Source: Foliimonas ilicis
GTDB taxonomy: Bacteria > Pseudomonadota > Alphaproteobacteria > Rhizobiales > Rhizobiaceae
Direction of reading: 5' to 3'
Length of the DNA stretch: 64,000 nt
NCBI RefSeq assembly: GCF_039939195.1
Contig: NZ_JBDUUH010000014.1
Location: forward strand, 99,187 to 163,186
The position numbers were made by a program, and so were the translations under genes. The notes under the pieces were generated by a model. It worked only from the letters and a program-made list of their open reading frames with translations, had not been told where the DNA came from and did no database searches. Position 1 is the first letter of the stretch. Every line of letters begins with the position of its first letter. This document shows positions 52,277 to 62,300 of this stretch, one piece after another.

Positions 52277-52410
52277 AATATTCAAAAATTTCCATCGGCT
52301 CTTCATCAACCGATAGGCGTAGCCATTATTCCCTTATTTGCGATCTGAAATATTGCCTGCTAACCTCTTAAACAGAGTGACTATTCAAATCTGTTTCTGA
52401 TTGGAAGCAA

Positions 52411-52635
52411 ATGAAGGCACTTCTGGTTGTAATAATATTGCAATCCACGAGTTCTGGCGAAAGTACGCTGCAGTCGCCGGTGGTGATGTATTATTCCTCT
52501 ATGGATATCTGCGAACAGCAAAAAAGCATTGTGGTTCAAGCAATCAAGGATTCAGTTTCCGGCCCTTTGAGCACATTGCCTCAAAATTTAAATATCACCA
52601 TATCGGCGCGCTGCAGTTCTGCGGATGATTGGTGA
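52411..52635 (+). CDS. Small protein with N-terminal hydrophobic start, doubtful
   Basis: A 74-residue frame beginning MKALLVVIILQ, which could be a short signal or membrane start, then DICEQQKSIVVQAIKDSVSG. Two Cys are present. There is no strong ribosome site. It may be a small exported protein or a chance frame. Confidence 0.35.
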   Translation: MKALLVVIILQSTSSGESTLQSPVVMYYSSMDICEQQKSIVVQAIKDSVSGPLSTLPQNLNITISARCSSADDW

Positions 52636-52778
52636 AAACTGACGAAAGTATCACTTCCCAGCAAGACAGTACGGAAAGCAGCTCAATTGTATTGCACGGC
52701 GTGCTTGGCGACGAAAATTATCGCCGCTGCGGCTTCCTGGCCCTTCTACGAGCACCGTCTATGCGCTATGCGGACTGA
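52632..52778 (+). CDS. Short frame coupled to the previous one, doubtful
   Basis: A 48-codon frame starting with GTG that overlaps the stop at 52633-52635. It reads VKTDESITSQQDSTESSS then IVLHGVLGDENYRRCGFLAL. The overlap hints at coupling but the length and AT-rich setting keep the call weak. Confidence 0.2.
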   Translation: MKTDESITSQQDSTESSSIVLHGVLGDENYRRCGFLALLRAPSMRYAD

Positions 52779-52933
52779 TACAGATCACGTTCAGCACGGT
52801 ATCATGGACAGTTTTTTCATTTTCAACGCCATAGTGCTGGCGGCGTCGATCACTGCCCCGCCTGGCGAGACAAATAGAATGCCCGAGGCATTTTTACGAA
52901 GCCGCGCGCACATAGGATACGACCTTTAAAGAC

Positions 52934-53488
52934 ATGCATCGCCTTCTAGAAATCGCCCTAGCAACCGTCGGCCTCATCGTCGCAGCACCTGTCATTATTG
53001 TAGCCGGTGTTTTGGTACGCCGGGATTCACCCGGTCCCGCGCTGTTTCGTCAGGTGAGAGTCGGTCGGGACGGCCTCCCGTTCACATGCTTGAAGATGCG
53101 AACGATGTATCTCGATACCGGAGACCGTCCTTCTCACGATGTAGGTCGCTCGTCGGTCACGAAGGCAGGCAACATCCTCCGCAAAACCAAGATCGATGAG
53201 TTACCGCAACTTTGGAATGTAGTCAGAGGCGATATGAGCCTTGTTGGTCCTCGCCCCTGCCTTCCGTCGCAGACCGAGCTGATCGAGGCCAGAAGGAGGC
53301 GCGGAGTCCTGAAAATGCGACCAGGTATCACCGGGATCTCTCAAATTGCGGGGGTCGATATGTCCGATCCAGAGCGGCTTGCAACACTCGACGCGACTTA
53401 TGTGAAGTCGTTGGCCACTGATTTGCGGATCATATTCGCCACGGTATTCGGCGCCGGACGCGGCGATCGGGTATCATCCGACACATGA
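52934..53488 (+). CDS. Polyprenol-phosphate sugar-1-phosphate transferase (PglC/WcaJ type)
   Basis: A 184-residue monotopic membrane enzyme that starts polysaccharide repeat synthesis on undecaprenyl phosphate. One N-terminal hydrophobic segment (about 6-28), then FRQVRVGRDG, FTCLKMRTM, the catalytic pair region KIDELPQLWNVVRGDMSLVG and PRPCLP. Its length fits the short PglC branch. The next gene starts inside its last codon (ATGA overlap). Confidence 0.9.
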   Translation: MHRLLEIALATVGLIVAAPVIIVAGVLVRRDSPGPALFRQVRVGRDGLPFTCLKMRTMYLDTGDRPSHDVGRSSVTKAGNILRKTKIDELPQLWNVVRGDMSLVGPRPCLPSQTELIEARRRRGVLKMRPGITGISQIAGVDMSDPERLATLDATYVKSLATDLRIIFATVFGAGRGDRVSSDT

Positions 53489-54345
53489 AAATCGCGGTTA
53501 CAGGCACTACCGGTTTCGTTGGATCAGCGTTTGTCGCACATCTGCGCAATAGCTCGTTCGACGTTCGTGCAATAGACCGAGGCTCGGAATTTTCGTTCGA
53601 GGGCACAGAAGCGGTCATTCACATTGCCGGGCTAGCACACCAATCAGGCAGGCTCCAACCGACTACCGAAGAATTCGATGCGGCCAATCACCAGTTCACC
53701 AGAAAGCTCGCCGCGCGCGCTGCCGAGGCAGGCGTAAAACGCTTCGTATTTCTCTCAAGCGTGAATGTCGTTGCCGGAAATGAAGGCATACTTTCACCGG
53801 AAATGCCCTTCAACCCGCTCAGCGAATACGGGCAATCGAAGGCTCGAGCCGAACTGGCGCTGCGCGAATACGAGCAGATCGAACCCGTTATTCTGAGGCC
53901 GCCTCTGGTCTATGGACCGCATCCCAAAGGCAATATGGCGACATTGCTGCGAATGGCTTCATCCCCATTGCCGCTTCCCTTCGCGTCGGTCGATAATCGT
54001 CGCACCATGATTTCAATCTCTAACCTGGTCGAGGCGATCGAGTTTGCGACGATAACGGAGGGGCTGGCCGGGCGAGTTTTCCACGTAACCGATGGACGCG
54101 ATATATCACTGAAGGAGATGATCGCCACGATCCGCGCTGCCCGCGGCCAACCGGAAAGACTTTTTCCCGTGCCGCCGAAGGTGCTGGAAGCCTTATTGGG
54201 CATCCTCGGAAAACGGAAAATTGCGGAACAACTGCTTGGTGATTTGATCGTCGATGGTTCCCTTTTGAACAGAGCCGGCTGGCTTCCCCGTCACGACCCT
54301 TCGCAAGGGCTGCAAGCGATGGCAGTGGCTGAACAAGACTCTTGA
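53485..54345 (+). CDS. NAD-dependent sugar epimerase/dehydratase
   Basis: A 286-residue short-chain dehydrogenase-like enzyme. Rossmann motif GTTGFVG at 7-13, Ser-rich FLSSVNVVAG near 92 and catalytic YGQSK near 114. Such genes near PglC-type transferases make the first sugar of the glycan. It starts inside the transferase gene (ATGA), forming an operon of two. Confidence 0.88.
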   Translation: MKIAVTGTTGFVGSAFVAHLRNSSFDVRAIDRGSEFSFEGTEAVIHIAGLAHQSGRLQPTTEEFDAANHQFTRKLAARAAEAGVKRFVFLSSVNVVAGNEGILSPEMPFNPLSEYGQSKARAELALREYEQIEPVILRPPLVYGPHPKGNMATLLRMASSPLPLPFASVDNRRTMISISNLVEAIEFATITEGLAGRVFHVTDGRDISLKEMIATIRAARGQPERLFPVPPKVLEALLGILGKRKIAEQLLGDLIVDGSLLNRAGWLPRHDPSQGLQAMAVAEQDS

Positions 54346-54375
54346 TATGCAAAGGTAAGCAGCGGGAAATTATAG

Positions 54376-54576
54376 ATGTCGATGGCACGAATTCTCATCG
54401 CCGCGAATTTCCCGGACCGCGGAAAAGGCTTTCACAACGACGTCAATCTGTTTGCATTCGAAACGCACAAAGGCGCCAACCACGCGAGATCGAACGGCAA
54501 ATCTTTGATCTGTCTACTTTTTGAAACTATGAAACGACGGGAATCTAAGGTTCACCAAAAAGCTTCACTCAAGTAG
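54376..54576 (+). pseudogene. Possible truncated glycan-synthesis gene
   Basis: A 66-residue frame starting at 54376. The beginning (MARILIAANFPDRGKGFHND) looks like the N-terminal strand of a glycosyltransferase-type protein; the rest is basic and unlike any domain. It may be a decayed remnant between two halves of the polysaccharide locus. Low certainty. Confidence 0.3.
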
Positions 54577-54614
54577 AAACCTTTTCGCCATTTGTGACAG
54601 CAACCAGTCTCACG

Positions 54615-56045
54615 CTAAACTTCCTTTCGGATGTGATTGAGACGCCAAAGCCAAATCAGCAACAAAGCAGCAATAGCGCTGTATTTAGCGATCACTGATA
54701 TCTCAGCCACACCGAGCGCAACCGATGCGCCGATAACCGACAGTGCCAAAGGGCCTACCAGTGCCATCGCGATACGCTTGACGCTTACCTCGGTCACCCA
54801 TCCAATGGCTATGAGATATACTGCATAACCAACGATGCTCGCTATTGTAAATGCAATGATCGCCACCTGCTCCGATTGCACCGCAGCACCGATCAGAATG
54901 GCTCCAACACGCAAGACAAACAAGACGAGCTGGACGACCGTGTGAAGCCTCAGCGCCTCCAATCCGGTCATGGCCGTGGACAAGGGCGAAGTAACAAATT
55001 GCCAGGCCGCCCAGATCGATGTCCAGGCAATGACGCTTGCTGCCGGGGCCCACTGGCTGCCGAATGCGGTCGGTACAATCTCCGGCGCCGTCAGAGCCAC
55101 GATCGTAAACGGCATGAAGCTCAGCCAGCCGAGAATGTTAATGAGCCGTTCTACAAGCTTTGCGGTTTCCGCACTGCGTCGCGCTTCAACGATGCGCGGC
55201 AAAAGCACTTGCGAAATCGCCTTGCCGACAAGACCGTTCGGAGCGGAAACGAGCCGAACCGCCAAGGCATAGAACCCGGCAAGCATCGGGGAAAAAAGGG
55301 CCGCGAAAAGAAGGATCGGCGCTTGGCTGCTTGCCACGTTCAGCAGGCTTGCGGCACTATCATACAGCGGAAAGCGACGGTAACGCTTGGCCGCCCAAGC
55401 CGCTCGCCTTGGCTGGAAAACGCCAACCTTGCTGTTCTTGCGATCCCTGATCAGGCCAACGATCAGCCTCGAAAAACCGGCGCATTGTCCGATGATCTGT
55501 CCGACAACGATTCCCATCACACCGGCACCCGCAAACCCAAAGGCGATTTGCGCGCCTGTTCCGGCAATGCCTTGCTGGATTCGCGTCCATGAGATCACGC
55601 CGAACCGCTTTTTTCGAACGGCCCAGTAATTCGCGACGTTGTAGAGACCGGCGGTAAGGGTACCTATCACCAGCAAAAACAGGAACATCTCATTGGAAAG
55701 ACCGGTATTCTGCTCCCAGAAATAGCTGGCGAAAAAATACGCCACCCCAGCCGCTATTGAAACGGAGATCACGGACAGAAAAGCGATCGAGACAAGATGG
55801 AATGCTGCGCCGTCGCGCATTGGCAAGGGAATTGCCAACTCGTAGCGAAGCGACGCGATGACCACGATGAGGCCCACAATACCGGCAAATACCGCTGCGC
55901 CGCCAAACTCCAACGGATTGTAAAGCCGTGTCAGAAGCGGAAGCGCAATCAATCCGACTAACTGGCTGACTGCGGTCCCAGTCGCAAGCATTGCAACGCT
56001 GCGACCAAAGCCGCCTGAGGCCCCCAGAAAGCCGAAACCCTTCAT
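54615..56045 (-). CDS. Polysaccharide flippase, Wzx/MATE-like
   Basis: A 476-residue membrane protein with about twelve predicted helices; the start (GRSVAMLATGTAVSQLVGL, LLTRLYNPLEFG) is typical of Wzx/RfbX flippases that move lipid-linked oligosaccharides across the inner membrane. It is convergent with the transferase-epimerase pair and follows the wzz-like gene by 61 bases. Together these would form a Wzx/Wzy route, though no polymerase is seen. Confidence 0.88.
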   Translation of the reverse strand: MKGFGFLGASGGFGRSVAMLATGTAVSQLVGLIALPLLTRLYNPLEFGGAAVFAGIVGLIVVIASLRYELAIPLPMRDGAAFHLVSIAFLSVISVSIAAGVAYFFASYFWEQNTGLSNEMFLFLLVIGTLTAGLYNVANYWAVRKKRFGVISWTRIQQGIAGTGAQIAFGFAGAGVMGIVVGQIIGQCAGFSRLIVGLIRDRKNSKVGVFQPRRAAWAAKRYRRFPLYDSAASLLNVASSQAPILLFAALFSPMLAGFYALAVRLVSAPNGLVGKAISQVLLPRIVEARRSAETAKLVERLINILGWLSFMPFTIVALTAPEIVPTAFGSQWAPAASVIAWTSIWAAWQFVTSPLSTAMTGLEALRLHTVVQLVLFVLRVGAILIGAAVQSEQVAIIAFTIASIVGYAVYLIAIGWVTEVSVKRIAMALVGPLALSVIGASVALGVAEISVIAKYSAIAALLLIWLWRLNHIRKEV

Positions 56046-56106
56046 ATCCGCCTACATACGTTCTGCATCAACGCCATCTTTTTGCGGCTGGCAAGCCGGA
56101 CGTATG

Positions 56107-57249
56107 TCACTTCGGTTTTGAAAAAGCCACACGACTCAGAACAAGGCCGGAGCCAAGCACGAGCCCTATCAGAAGCGATCCTATTGCGAACGGCCCAATC
56201 ATTGGAAAGATTTTATCTGCTGTGGCCGCGACAGTACTGTATTCGACAATCGGAGCAGTTGCAGGATCATTCAGAGGTGATTGTTCCACCAAACGAGTCA
56301 GGCGCTCGGCGCGCGTATCGTTCTCCAGAATATACACACTTCCTTCGAGATCGCGCAGGTCGGAAACGAATGCGTCTCCATCCTGCCTGTTTTTCAAGAG
56401 ATTGATCCGCTCCTCAAGCGCTGTGCTACCCTGAAAATAGGTTGGGAGATCGCCGGAAAACATTTGAACCGATGTATTTGCCGAAGGTTGACCTTCCGCA
56501 TTTCGCTGGAGAGCGACAGGTTCACGAATTCCCAATGACTGGGCTATTTTCGCCTGTTCTTCCAAAAAAGCGATCTGATCCTGACGTTTCATTCCTTCTT
56601 TTGCTTTTCGAGAGTCAATCTCGACGCGCAATTGGGTAATGGCGCCATTGCGTTGTTTCTTGCCAGCCTCGATCCGCCGGATCACCGAAGCTTTGATGTC
56701 ACCGGCAAGGCCAGTGCGTGCATTTTCCAAACTCCATGCGACGAATTTGTTCAGAGCTTCCTCGTTCTCCGAACGAACGCGCATTTTTAAAGCGGCATCC
56801 CGTTCTGTTGGAGCCGTGAATGTGATGCGCCTTACAAAGGAAAGTGCGCCGCTTTCAGTGGTTTCATTCTCACCCTTAGCCAGAGCGACACCCGTCACCT
56901 GAGCGCCTTCTATGAGATTGGATGGATTCTGAAGGTAGGCCGCATACTCGTTAAAAAGATCGGTCCGAGTGTAAGGAAACGCGGTCTTTACCAACGCGCC
57001 TCTCGTATCCTCGCCGTCTTGGGCAGATGGAAGAGCTTCAGCCGCAGCGAGATCTATATATTCGGAGTACCTTGACTGTCCGAGGGGGAGGATAGAAGCG
57101 ACGGCTTCGTAATTATTCGGCACAACGGAATAAGCGACTGCGCCTGCGATCAGCGAAATGGCGGTCACAGCAGCTACAATATAACGGCCGCGCCATAGAT
57201 GCTCCACGAGCACTTTCAGTTCTACTTCGTTGTCTTTCTCGCCGTCCAA
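56107..57249 (-). CDS. Wzz-type polysaccharide chain-length determinant
   Basis: A 380-residue inner-membrane protein with two membrane helices (about 25-44 and 350-372) framing a periplasmic coiled-coil region (about 190-300). The Wzz start pattern LKVLVEHLWRGRYIVAAVTA is present and the last helix has the usual Gly/Pro-rich set (GPFAIGSLLIGLVLGSGLVL). It sets chain length of the glycan. Upstream of the flippase gene on the same strand. Confidence 0.85.
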   Translation of the reverse strand: MDGEKDNEVELKVLVEHLWRGRYIVAAVTAISLIAGAVAYSVVPNNYEAVASILPLGQSRYSEYIDLAAAEALPSAQDGEDTRGALVKTAFPYTRTDLFNEYAAYLQNPSNLIEGAQVTGVALAKGENETTESGALSFVRRITFTAPTERDAALKMRVRSENEEALNKFVAWSLENARTGLAGDIKASVIRRIEAGKKQRNGAITQLRVEIDSRKAKEGMKRQDQIAFLEEQAKIAQSLGIREPVALQRNAEGQPSANTSVQMFSGDLPTYFQGSTALEERINLLKNRQDGDAFVSDLRDLEGSVYILENDTRAERLTRLVEQSPLNDPATAPIVEYSTVAATADKIFPMIGPFAIGSLLIGLVLGSGLVLSRVAFSKPK

Positions 57250-57406
57250 AACCGCTTCCTTCCACGCCTACAGCTGCCAATATAGGCACCACGTTTTCTG
57301 CCCTTTAGCATTTGCTCGGCAGATTGGCGATATGAAGAGCGAATATGCTGCCCGACCTCTCGGTAAAGCGGTATTTTCAGGGAAAAACGCGCCCTCTATT
57401 CGGGGC

Positions 57407-57973
57407 TCACGCGGCCTTCAGCGGCACCTGCGACTCTTCGGCGCTGCTGGCCATTCGAATGAGCGATTCGATGACGGCTGTTCGCTCAGGTTCGGACAGA
57501 ACATCCATGTCGAACAACCTCATACTGCGAATGCCTTCCAGCACGAGGAAAATCGTCAGCATGGCGACATCGTCGGATGAACTTGCCTTCATACGGTCCA
57601 GAAGAGAACGCTTGAAACCGCGTACGGGCAAAATAAAATCGGGATTTTCGGCCATGGCGGCCAGAACGCCGGATGGCGGCGGCGAGCAATCTTCATGTTC
57701 CTGCACGAAGAGCTCAATATAGGCTGAAGCAATATTACCCGGTTCGTCGGGGCGCTCCGCAACTTTACTTGTCAGCGACCGGTCGAAACATTTCAGATGG
57801 TCTTCGACCAGAGATTGAAGCAGGGCCGCTTTCGACGGAAAGTTGTAGAGCAAACCGCCCTTTGAAACGCCTGCGCGGGCTGCAACCGCATCGAGAGATA
57901 GCTTCGAGGGCCCCATTTCACGGGCCAGACACGATGCAGCAGCGAGAATTTTCTCCCGCGTGGAACACTTCAT
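57407..57973 (-). CDS. TetR-family repressor of the RND efflux operon
   Basis: A 188-residue regulator with the TetR helix-turn-helix (MGPSKLSLDAVAARAGVSKG quoted in part, LLYNFPSKAALL) and a C-terminal ligand domain. Start at 57973 with GGAGGA ten bases upstream; an in-frame Met fifteen codons earlier lies past this site. Divergent from the efflux operon, with a palindromic operator in the promoter spacer. The layout matches BepR-BepDE of Brucella suis as I recall, but I do not claim the name. Confidence 0.9.
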   Translation of the reverse strand: MKCSTREKILAAASCLAREMGPSKLSLDAVAARAGVSKGGLLYNFPSKAALLQSLVEDHLKCFDRSLTSKVAERPDEPGNIASAYIELFVQEHEDCSPPPSGVLAAMAENPDFILPVRGFKRSLLDRMKASSSDDVAMLTIFLVLEGIRSMRLFDMDVLSEPERTAVIESLIRMASSAEESQVPLKAA

Positions 57974-58011
57974 TACAATGCCATCCTCCAAAAAAAGCGG
58001 CTTACACCGAA

Positions 58012-58040
58012 TTGACAATACCGTCCAGACGGTACAGTAA
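58012..58040 (+). promoter_or_regulatory. Efflux promoter with TetR operator in its spacer
   Basis: A -35 box TTGACA (58012-58017), a 17-base spacer and a -10-like box CAGTAA (58035-58040). The spacer holds the 16-base near-perfect dyad TACCGTCCAGACGGTA (58019-58034). A repressor bound here would block RNA polymerase directly. Confidence 0.75.
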
Positions 58041-58130
58041 ACAGCTCCGTGTTTTCAACCCCGGCTTTTTGGGATAGCGATAAGGCTTAATCGCCGCGTC
58101 CCAACAAATTCATTTCAGGTCCGCCACGCT

Positions 58131-59354
58131 ATGATCAAGCGCTTTATAATCGCCATCGTCCTTCTTGTTATTGTTTGCGGCGGCATCGTCGGCTTCAATC
58201 TTTTCCGCGACAATGCAATCCAGCAATTCTTTGCAAACATGCCGGTCCAGTCGATGACCGTATCGACGATCACCGTCGAACCGCGCAAATGGACACCCGG
58301 CATCGAAGCCATCGGAACGGTGGGCGCGTCGCGAGGCGTCGACCTGACGGTCGAAACCACGGGCATCGTCAAGGAAATCAATTTCGAAGCCAACCAGCGC
58401 GTCGAAGCCAATGCGACGCTCGTCGTGCTCGATAATGCCGTGCAGCAGGCTGATCTTGAAGCCGCCAAAACACAGGCAGCGCTCGACCGTCAATCGTTCC
58501 AGCGCGCAGAGGAACTGCGCAAGCGCGGTGTCGGTTCGGACGTAACGCTCGACGCAGCCCGCGCAGCAGCGTCCAACTCGGAATCGCAGGTCGCCAAGTT
58601 GCAGGCGGTGCTCGATCAGAAATTGCTGAAGGCGCCCTTCGCCGGAACCGCGGGCATTCCGCGTGTCGAAGTCGGGCAATATGTCCAACCCGGAACGACC
58701 GTTGCCACACTGCAGGATCTCGAAACCATGCGCGTCGATTTCTCGGTGCCGGAACAGCAGCTTGAAAAACTGAAGATGGGCCAGGCCGTTACGTTCGGCA
58801 TCACCGCTACGGATATGCCCTTTAAGGGCGAGATCACCGGCATCGAGCCTAAAGTCGATCCGGTTTCGCGGCTGGTATCCGTGCGTGCGTCGATTGACAA
58901 TCCAGAAGGCCGTCTCAGCCCCGGTCAGTTTCTTCAGGTTCGCGTGCTTCTGCCCGAAGAAGACAATGTTATTGCCATCCCGCAGACCTCGCTCGTCTCC
59001 AGCCTTTATGGCGATTTCGTCTACGTCATCCGCCCGGCCGACGAGGTAAAGAAGGCCGAGGAATCGCCTGCCGAAGACGCAGCGGCTGCGAAAGAGCAGG
59101 CCGATGCTGCCAAACCGGCTGCAGAAGAAGCAAAGCCTGCAGATGCAAACGCTGAGGAAAAACTGGCTGTCGCCCAGGTTTTCGTGAAAATCGGCCGCCG
59201 CCTGGACGGTATCGTGGAAATCACTGAAGGCGTTTCGGCCAATGACCGCGTCGTTACCGCTGGCCAGAATCGCCTTTCGAACGGCACGCCCGTCACGATC
59301 GACAATACGATCGATCCTACCAAGACCGCCAAGCCCGAGGCTCCAGCACAATGA
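58131..59354 (+). CDS. RND efflux periplasmic adaptor (membrane fusion protein)
   Basis: A 407-residue adaptor anchored by one N-terminal helix (about 4-22). Lipoyl/barrel blocks VDLTVETTGIVKEINF and LLKAPFAGTAGIPRVEVGQY frame a coiled-coil hairpin (about 105-155). An unusual Glu/Ala/Lys-rich insert lies at about 300-345, between strands of the membrane-proximal domain (EESPAEDAAAAKEQADAAKP). Its stop overlaps the pump start by ATGA. Confidence 0.92.
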   Translation: MIKRFIIAIVLLVIVCGGIVGFNLFRDNAIQQFFANMPVQSMTVSTITVEPRKWTPGIEAIGTVGASRGVDLTVETTGIVKEINFEANQRVEANATLVVLDNAVQQADLEAAKTQAALDRQSFQRAEELRKRGVGSDVTLDAARAAASNSESQVAKLQAVLDQKLLKAPFAGTAGIPRVEVGQYVQPGTTVATLQDLETMRVDFSVPEQQLEKLKMGQAVTFGITATDMPFKGEITGIEPKVDPVSRLVSVRASIDNPEGRLSPGQFLQVRVLLPEEDNVIAIPQTSLVSSLYGDFVYVIRPADEVKKAEESPAEDAAAAKEQADAAKPAAEEAKPADANAEEKLAVAQVFVKIGRRLDGIVEITEGVSANDRVVTAGQNRLSNGTPVTIDNTIDPTKTAKPEAPAQ

Positions 59355-62300
59355 GTTTCTCCGACCTTTTCATCCGGCGCCCCGTCCTTTCGACGGTTGT
59401 CGCCCTCATGATCCTGCTTCTGGGCTTTCAGGGCATCTTCAACCTTTCGGTGCGTGAATATCCGGAAGTCGAAGAAACGGTGATCACCATCACCACGACC
59501 TATGCCGGTGCCAGCCCCGACCTCATTCAGGGCTTCATCACAGCGCCGATCGCGCGCGCCGTGGCGACCACGGAAAACATCGATTACGTGACCTCGCAGA
59601 GCAGCCCGTCGGCAAGCGTCGTGACGGTTCAAATGAAGCTCGGCTCCAACCCCGACACCGCGCTCACCGAAGTCATTTCGAAAGTGCAGCAGGTTCGCGG
59701 CGACTTGCCTACAGGTTCGGAAGACCCGACCATCGTGAAGGGCACGGGCCAGCAATTCGCCATCATGTATCTGGCGATGCAGAACCCGAACATGACGTCC
59801 GAACAGCTCACCGAATATATCGAGCGCGTCATTCGTCCGCGCATGTCGACCATCGAGGGCGTTGCCGAAGTGCAGGTTCTGGGTGCGGCGAACTATTCGA
59901 TGCGCGTCTGGATCGACCCGATCAAACTCGCAGCACGGGGACTAACCGCGGCAGAGGTCCTTTCCGCCATCAACTCGTCGAACTTCCTTGCCGCCCCCGG
60001 CAAGACGAAGAACGAGTATGTCGCATCGTCCATTACGCTCCAGTCCACGCTGCAAACGCCGGAAGCCTTCGGCGCGTTGCCGCTGAAATCTGAAGATGGA
60101 AACGTCGTGCGGCTTCGCGAAGTCGCCGATGTGGAACTGGCGGCCGAAAGCACCGATACGGTCGTGAAGTTCGACGGTCAGCCCGGCACCTTCATCGGCA
60201 TCTTCCCGACCCCCGCGGCAAATCCGCTGGATACGGCCGCTGGCGTGATCGCCGAACTGCCTGCCCTGCAGGGCTCCCTGCCGGACGGCATGTCGGTCAC
60301 GATGGTCTATGACGCGACCGAGACGATCAGTGCATCGATCCGCGAAGTGTTCACCACGATCGCGGAAGCGGTCGCCATCGTCATGGTGGTCATTCTTCTG
60401 TTCCTTGGTTCGTTCCGCTCGGTCCTGATGCCTGTCGTGACGATCCCGCTTTCGCTCATCGGCGTCTGCTTCATCCTGTTTCTCATGGGATACTCGATCA
60501 ACCTGCTTTCGCTCCTTGCGATGGTTCTGGCGATCGGTCTCGTGGTGGATGACGCTATCGTCGTGGTCGAAAACATCCACCGGCATATCGAAGAAGGCCT
60601 CACTCCCATGCAGGCGGCTCACACCGGCATGAAGGAAATCACCGGCCCGGTTGTTGCCATGACGATCACACTGGCTGCCGTGTTCGCGCCTCTGGCGTTC
60701 ACCGGTGGTCTCACCGGCTCGCTCTTTCGCGAATTCGCGGTAACGCTTGCAGGCGCGGTTATTATTTCGGGTGTCGTCGCGTTGACGATCACGCCGATGA
60801 TGACGGCCCGTCTTCTCAAGGCCGGCAATCACAGCCGTTTCCAGAAATTCGTCGATCGCACATTCGACCGTTTCGCAAATGGCTACGAAAAGCTTGTCAC
60901 CGGTTCGCTGAAGTACCGTCCCGTCACGCTTCTGGTCGTCATTTGTCTGGTCAGCGTAACAGGCTTCATGTTCATGAAGACGTCGAGCGAACTCGCGCCT
61001 GAAGAAGATGTCGGCGCACTGTTCTCGCTGGTTACCGCTCCACGCTATGCGACCACCGATTACACCAGCCTGTATATCGACCAGATCCGCGATCTGACGA
61101 TCAAGGACATGCCGGAATTGCGGGCAAACTTCTCGATCACCGGATTGGGCGGCGCGACGAATACGGCATTCGCAATCTGGGCGTTCAAGGATTGGGCGCA
61201 GCGCGACCGCTCGCAAAAGCAGCTTCAGGAACAGATCCAGGGTCAGCTTGCCCATGTGGCAGGCGTTCAGGCTCTGGTCTTCTCACCGCCATCCCTTCCG
61301 GGTGCTGGCGGCGGCCTGCCGATTTCCGTGGTCATTCAGTCCACCGGTGAAGCAAGCCAGGTCTATGAAGTGGCCGAGGAGATCAAGAACAAGGCGCAGG
61401 CATCGGGACGGTTCATCGTCGTTCAGAACTCGCTCTCCTTCGACGCTCCGCAGGTGACGATCTCCATCGACCGTGACCGTGCGGCGGCTCTTGCCGTGCC
61501 GATCAGCGACGTTGCGCAGACGCTCGGCCTGTTGGTCGGCGGCGGCAAGGTCGCGCAGTTCGACCGGGATTCGAACAGCTACGACATCATCATGCAGGTG
61601 CCGGACAAATACCGTGACAATCCTGAAAAGCTCGGCGAATTCTTCATTCGCAGCGTTTCTGGCGACATGGTTCCGCTGTCTGCTGTCGTCACGATTTCGA
61701 CGAACGCATCACCTGCATCGATCGAGCAGTTCAACCAGTTGAACTCCGCGACGATCTCGGCACTGCCGCTGCCCGGCGTTACAACCGGCGACGGACTTGC
61801 AACCATCGAAGAAATCGCGAGACCGGCGATGCCCGAGGGCTTCTTCATGGATTATTCGGGCCAGTCACGCCTCGAAAAGGAACAGGGCAACGCGATCATC
61901 GTCGCCTTCGCACTGGCTGTCGTCGTCATCTATCTGGTGCTGGCGGCTCAGTTCGAAAGCTTCCGCGATCCGCTGATCATTCTGATGTCGGTGCCGCTGT
62001 CGATTTTCGGCGCTATCGTTCCGCTCAATCTCGGCCTTGGCACGCTCAACATCTATACGCAGGTGGGTCTCATCACGCTGATAGGACTGATAACCAAGCA
62101 CGGCATTCTGCTGGTAGAGTTCGCCAACCAGCAGCGTGAGGAGCATGGGCTTGGACGCACGGAAGCCATCATCGCTTCGGCAAAGGTTCGCCTTCGCCCG
62201 ATCCTGATGACGACGGCTGCAATGGCGCTTGGCGTCGTGCCGCTGATCATCGCGGCGGGTGCCGGTGCGGCAGCCCGTTACTCGATGGGTCTGGTGATCT

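Larger units (their letters stand above)
52277..52933. other. AT-richer stretch with short frames
   Basis: A 657-base gap between the ChaN-like and sugar transferase genes. It holds a 74-codon frame (52411) and a 48-codon frame (52632, GTG overlapping the previous stop by GTGA; contains HGVLGDENYRRCGFLALLRA). A third frame at about 52700-52929 ends in the same direction. These look like short or broken genes at the edge of the polysaccharide locus. Confidence 0.4.

Noticed and set aside
52687..52929. An 80-codon frame ahead of the sugar transferase gene
   Set aside because: No ribosome site, no domain, and composition unlike neighbours; treated as part of a decayed stretch.
58110..59351. A 413-codon minus-strand frame opposite the efflux adaptor gene
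   Set aside because: Shadow frame, rich in Arg, Asp and His, with no domain.
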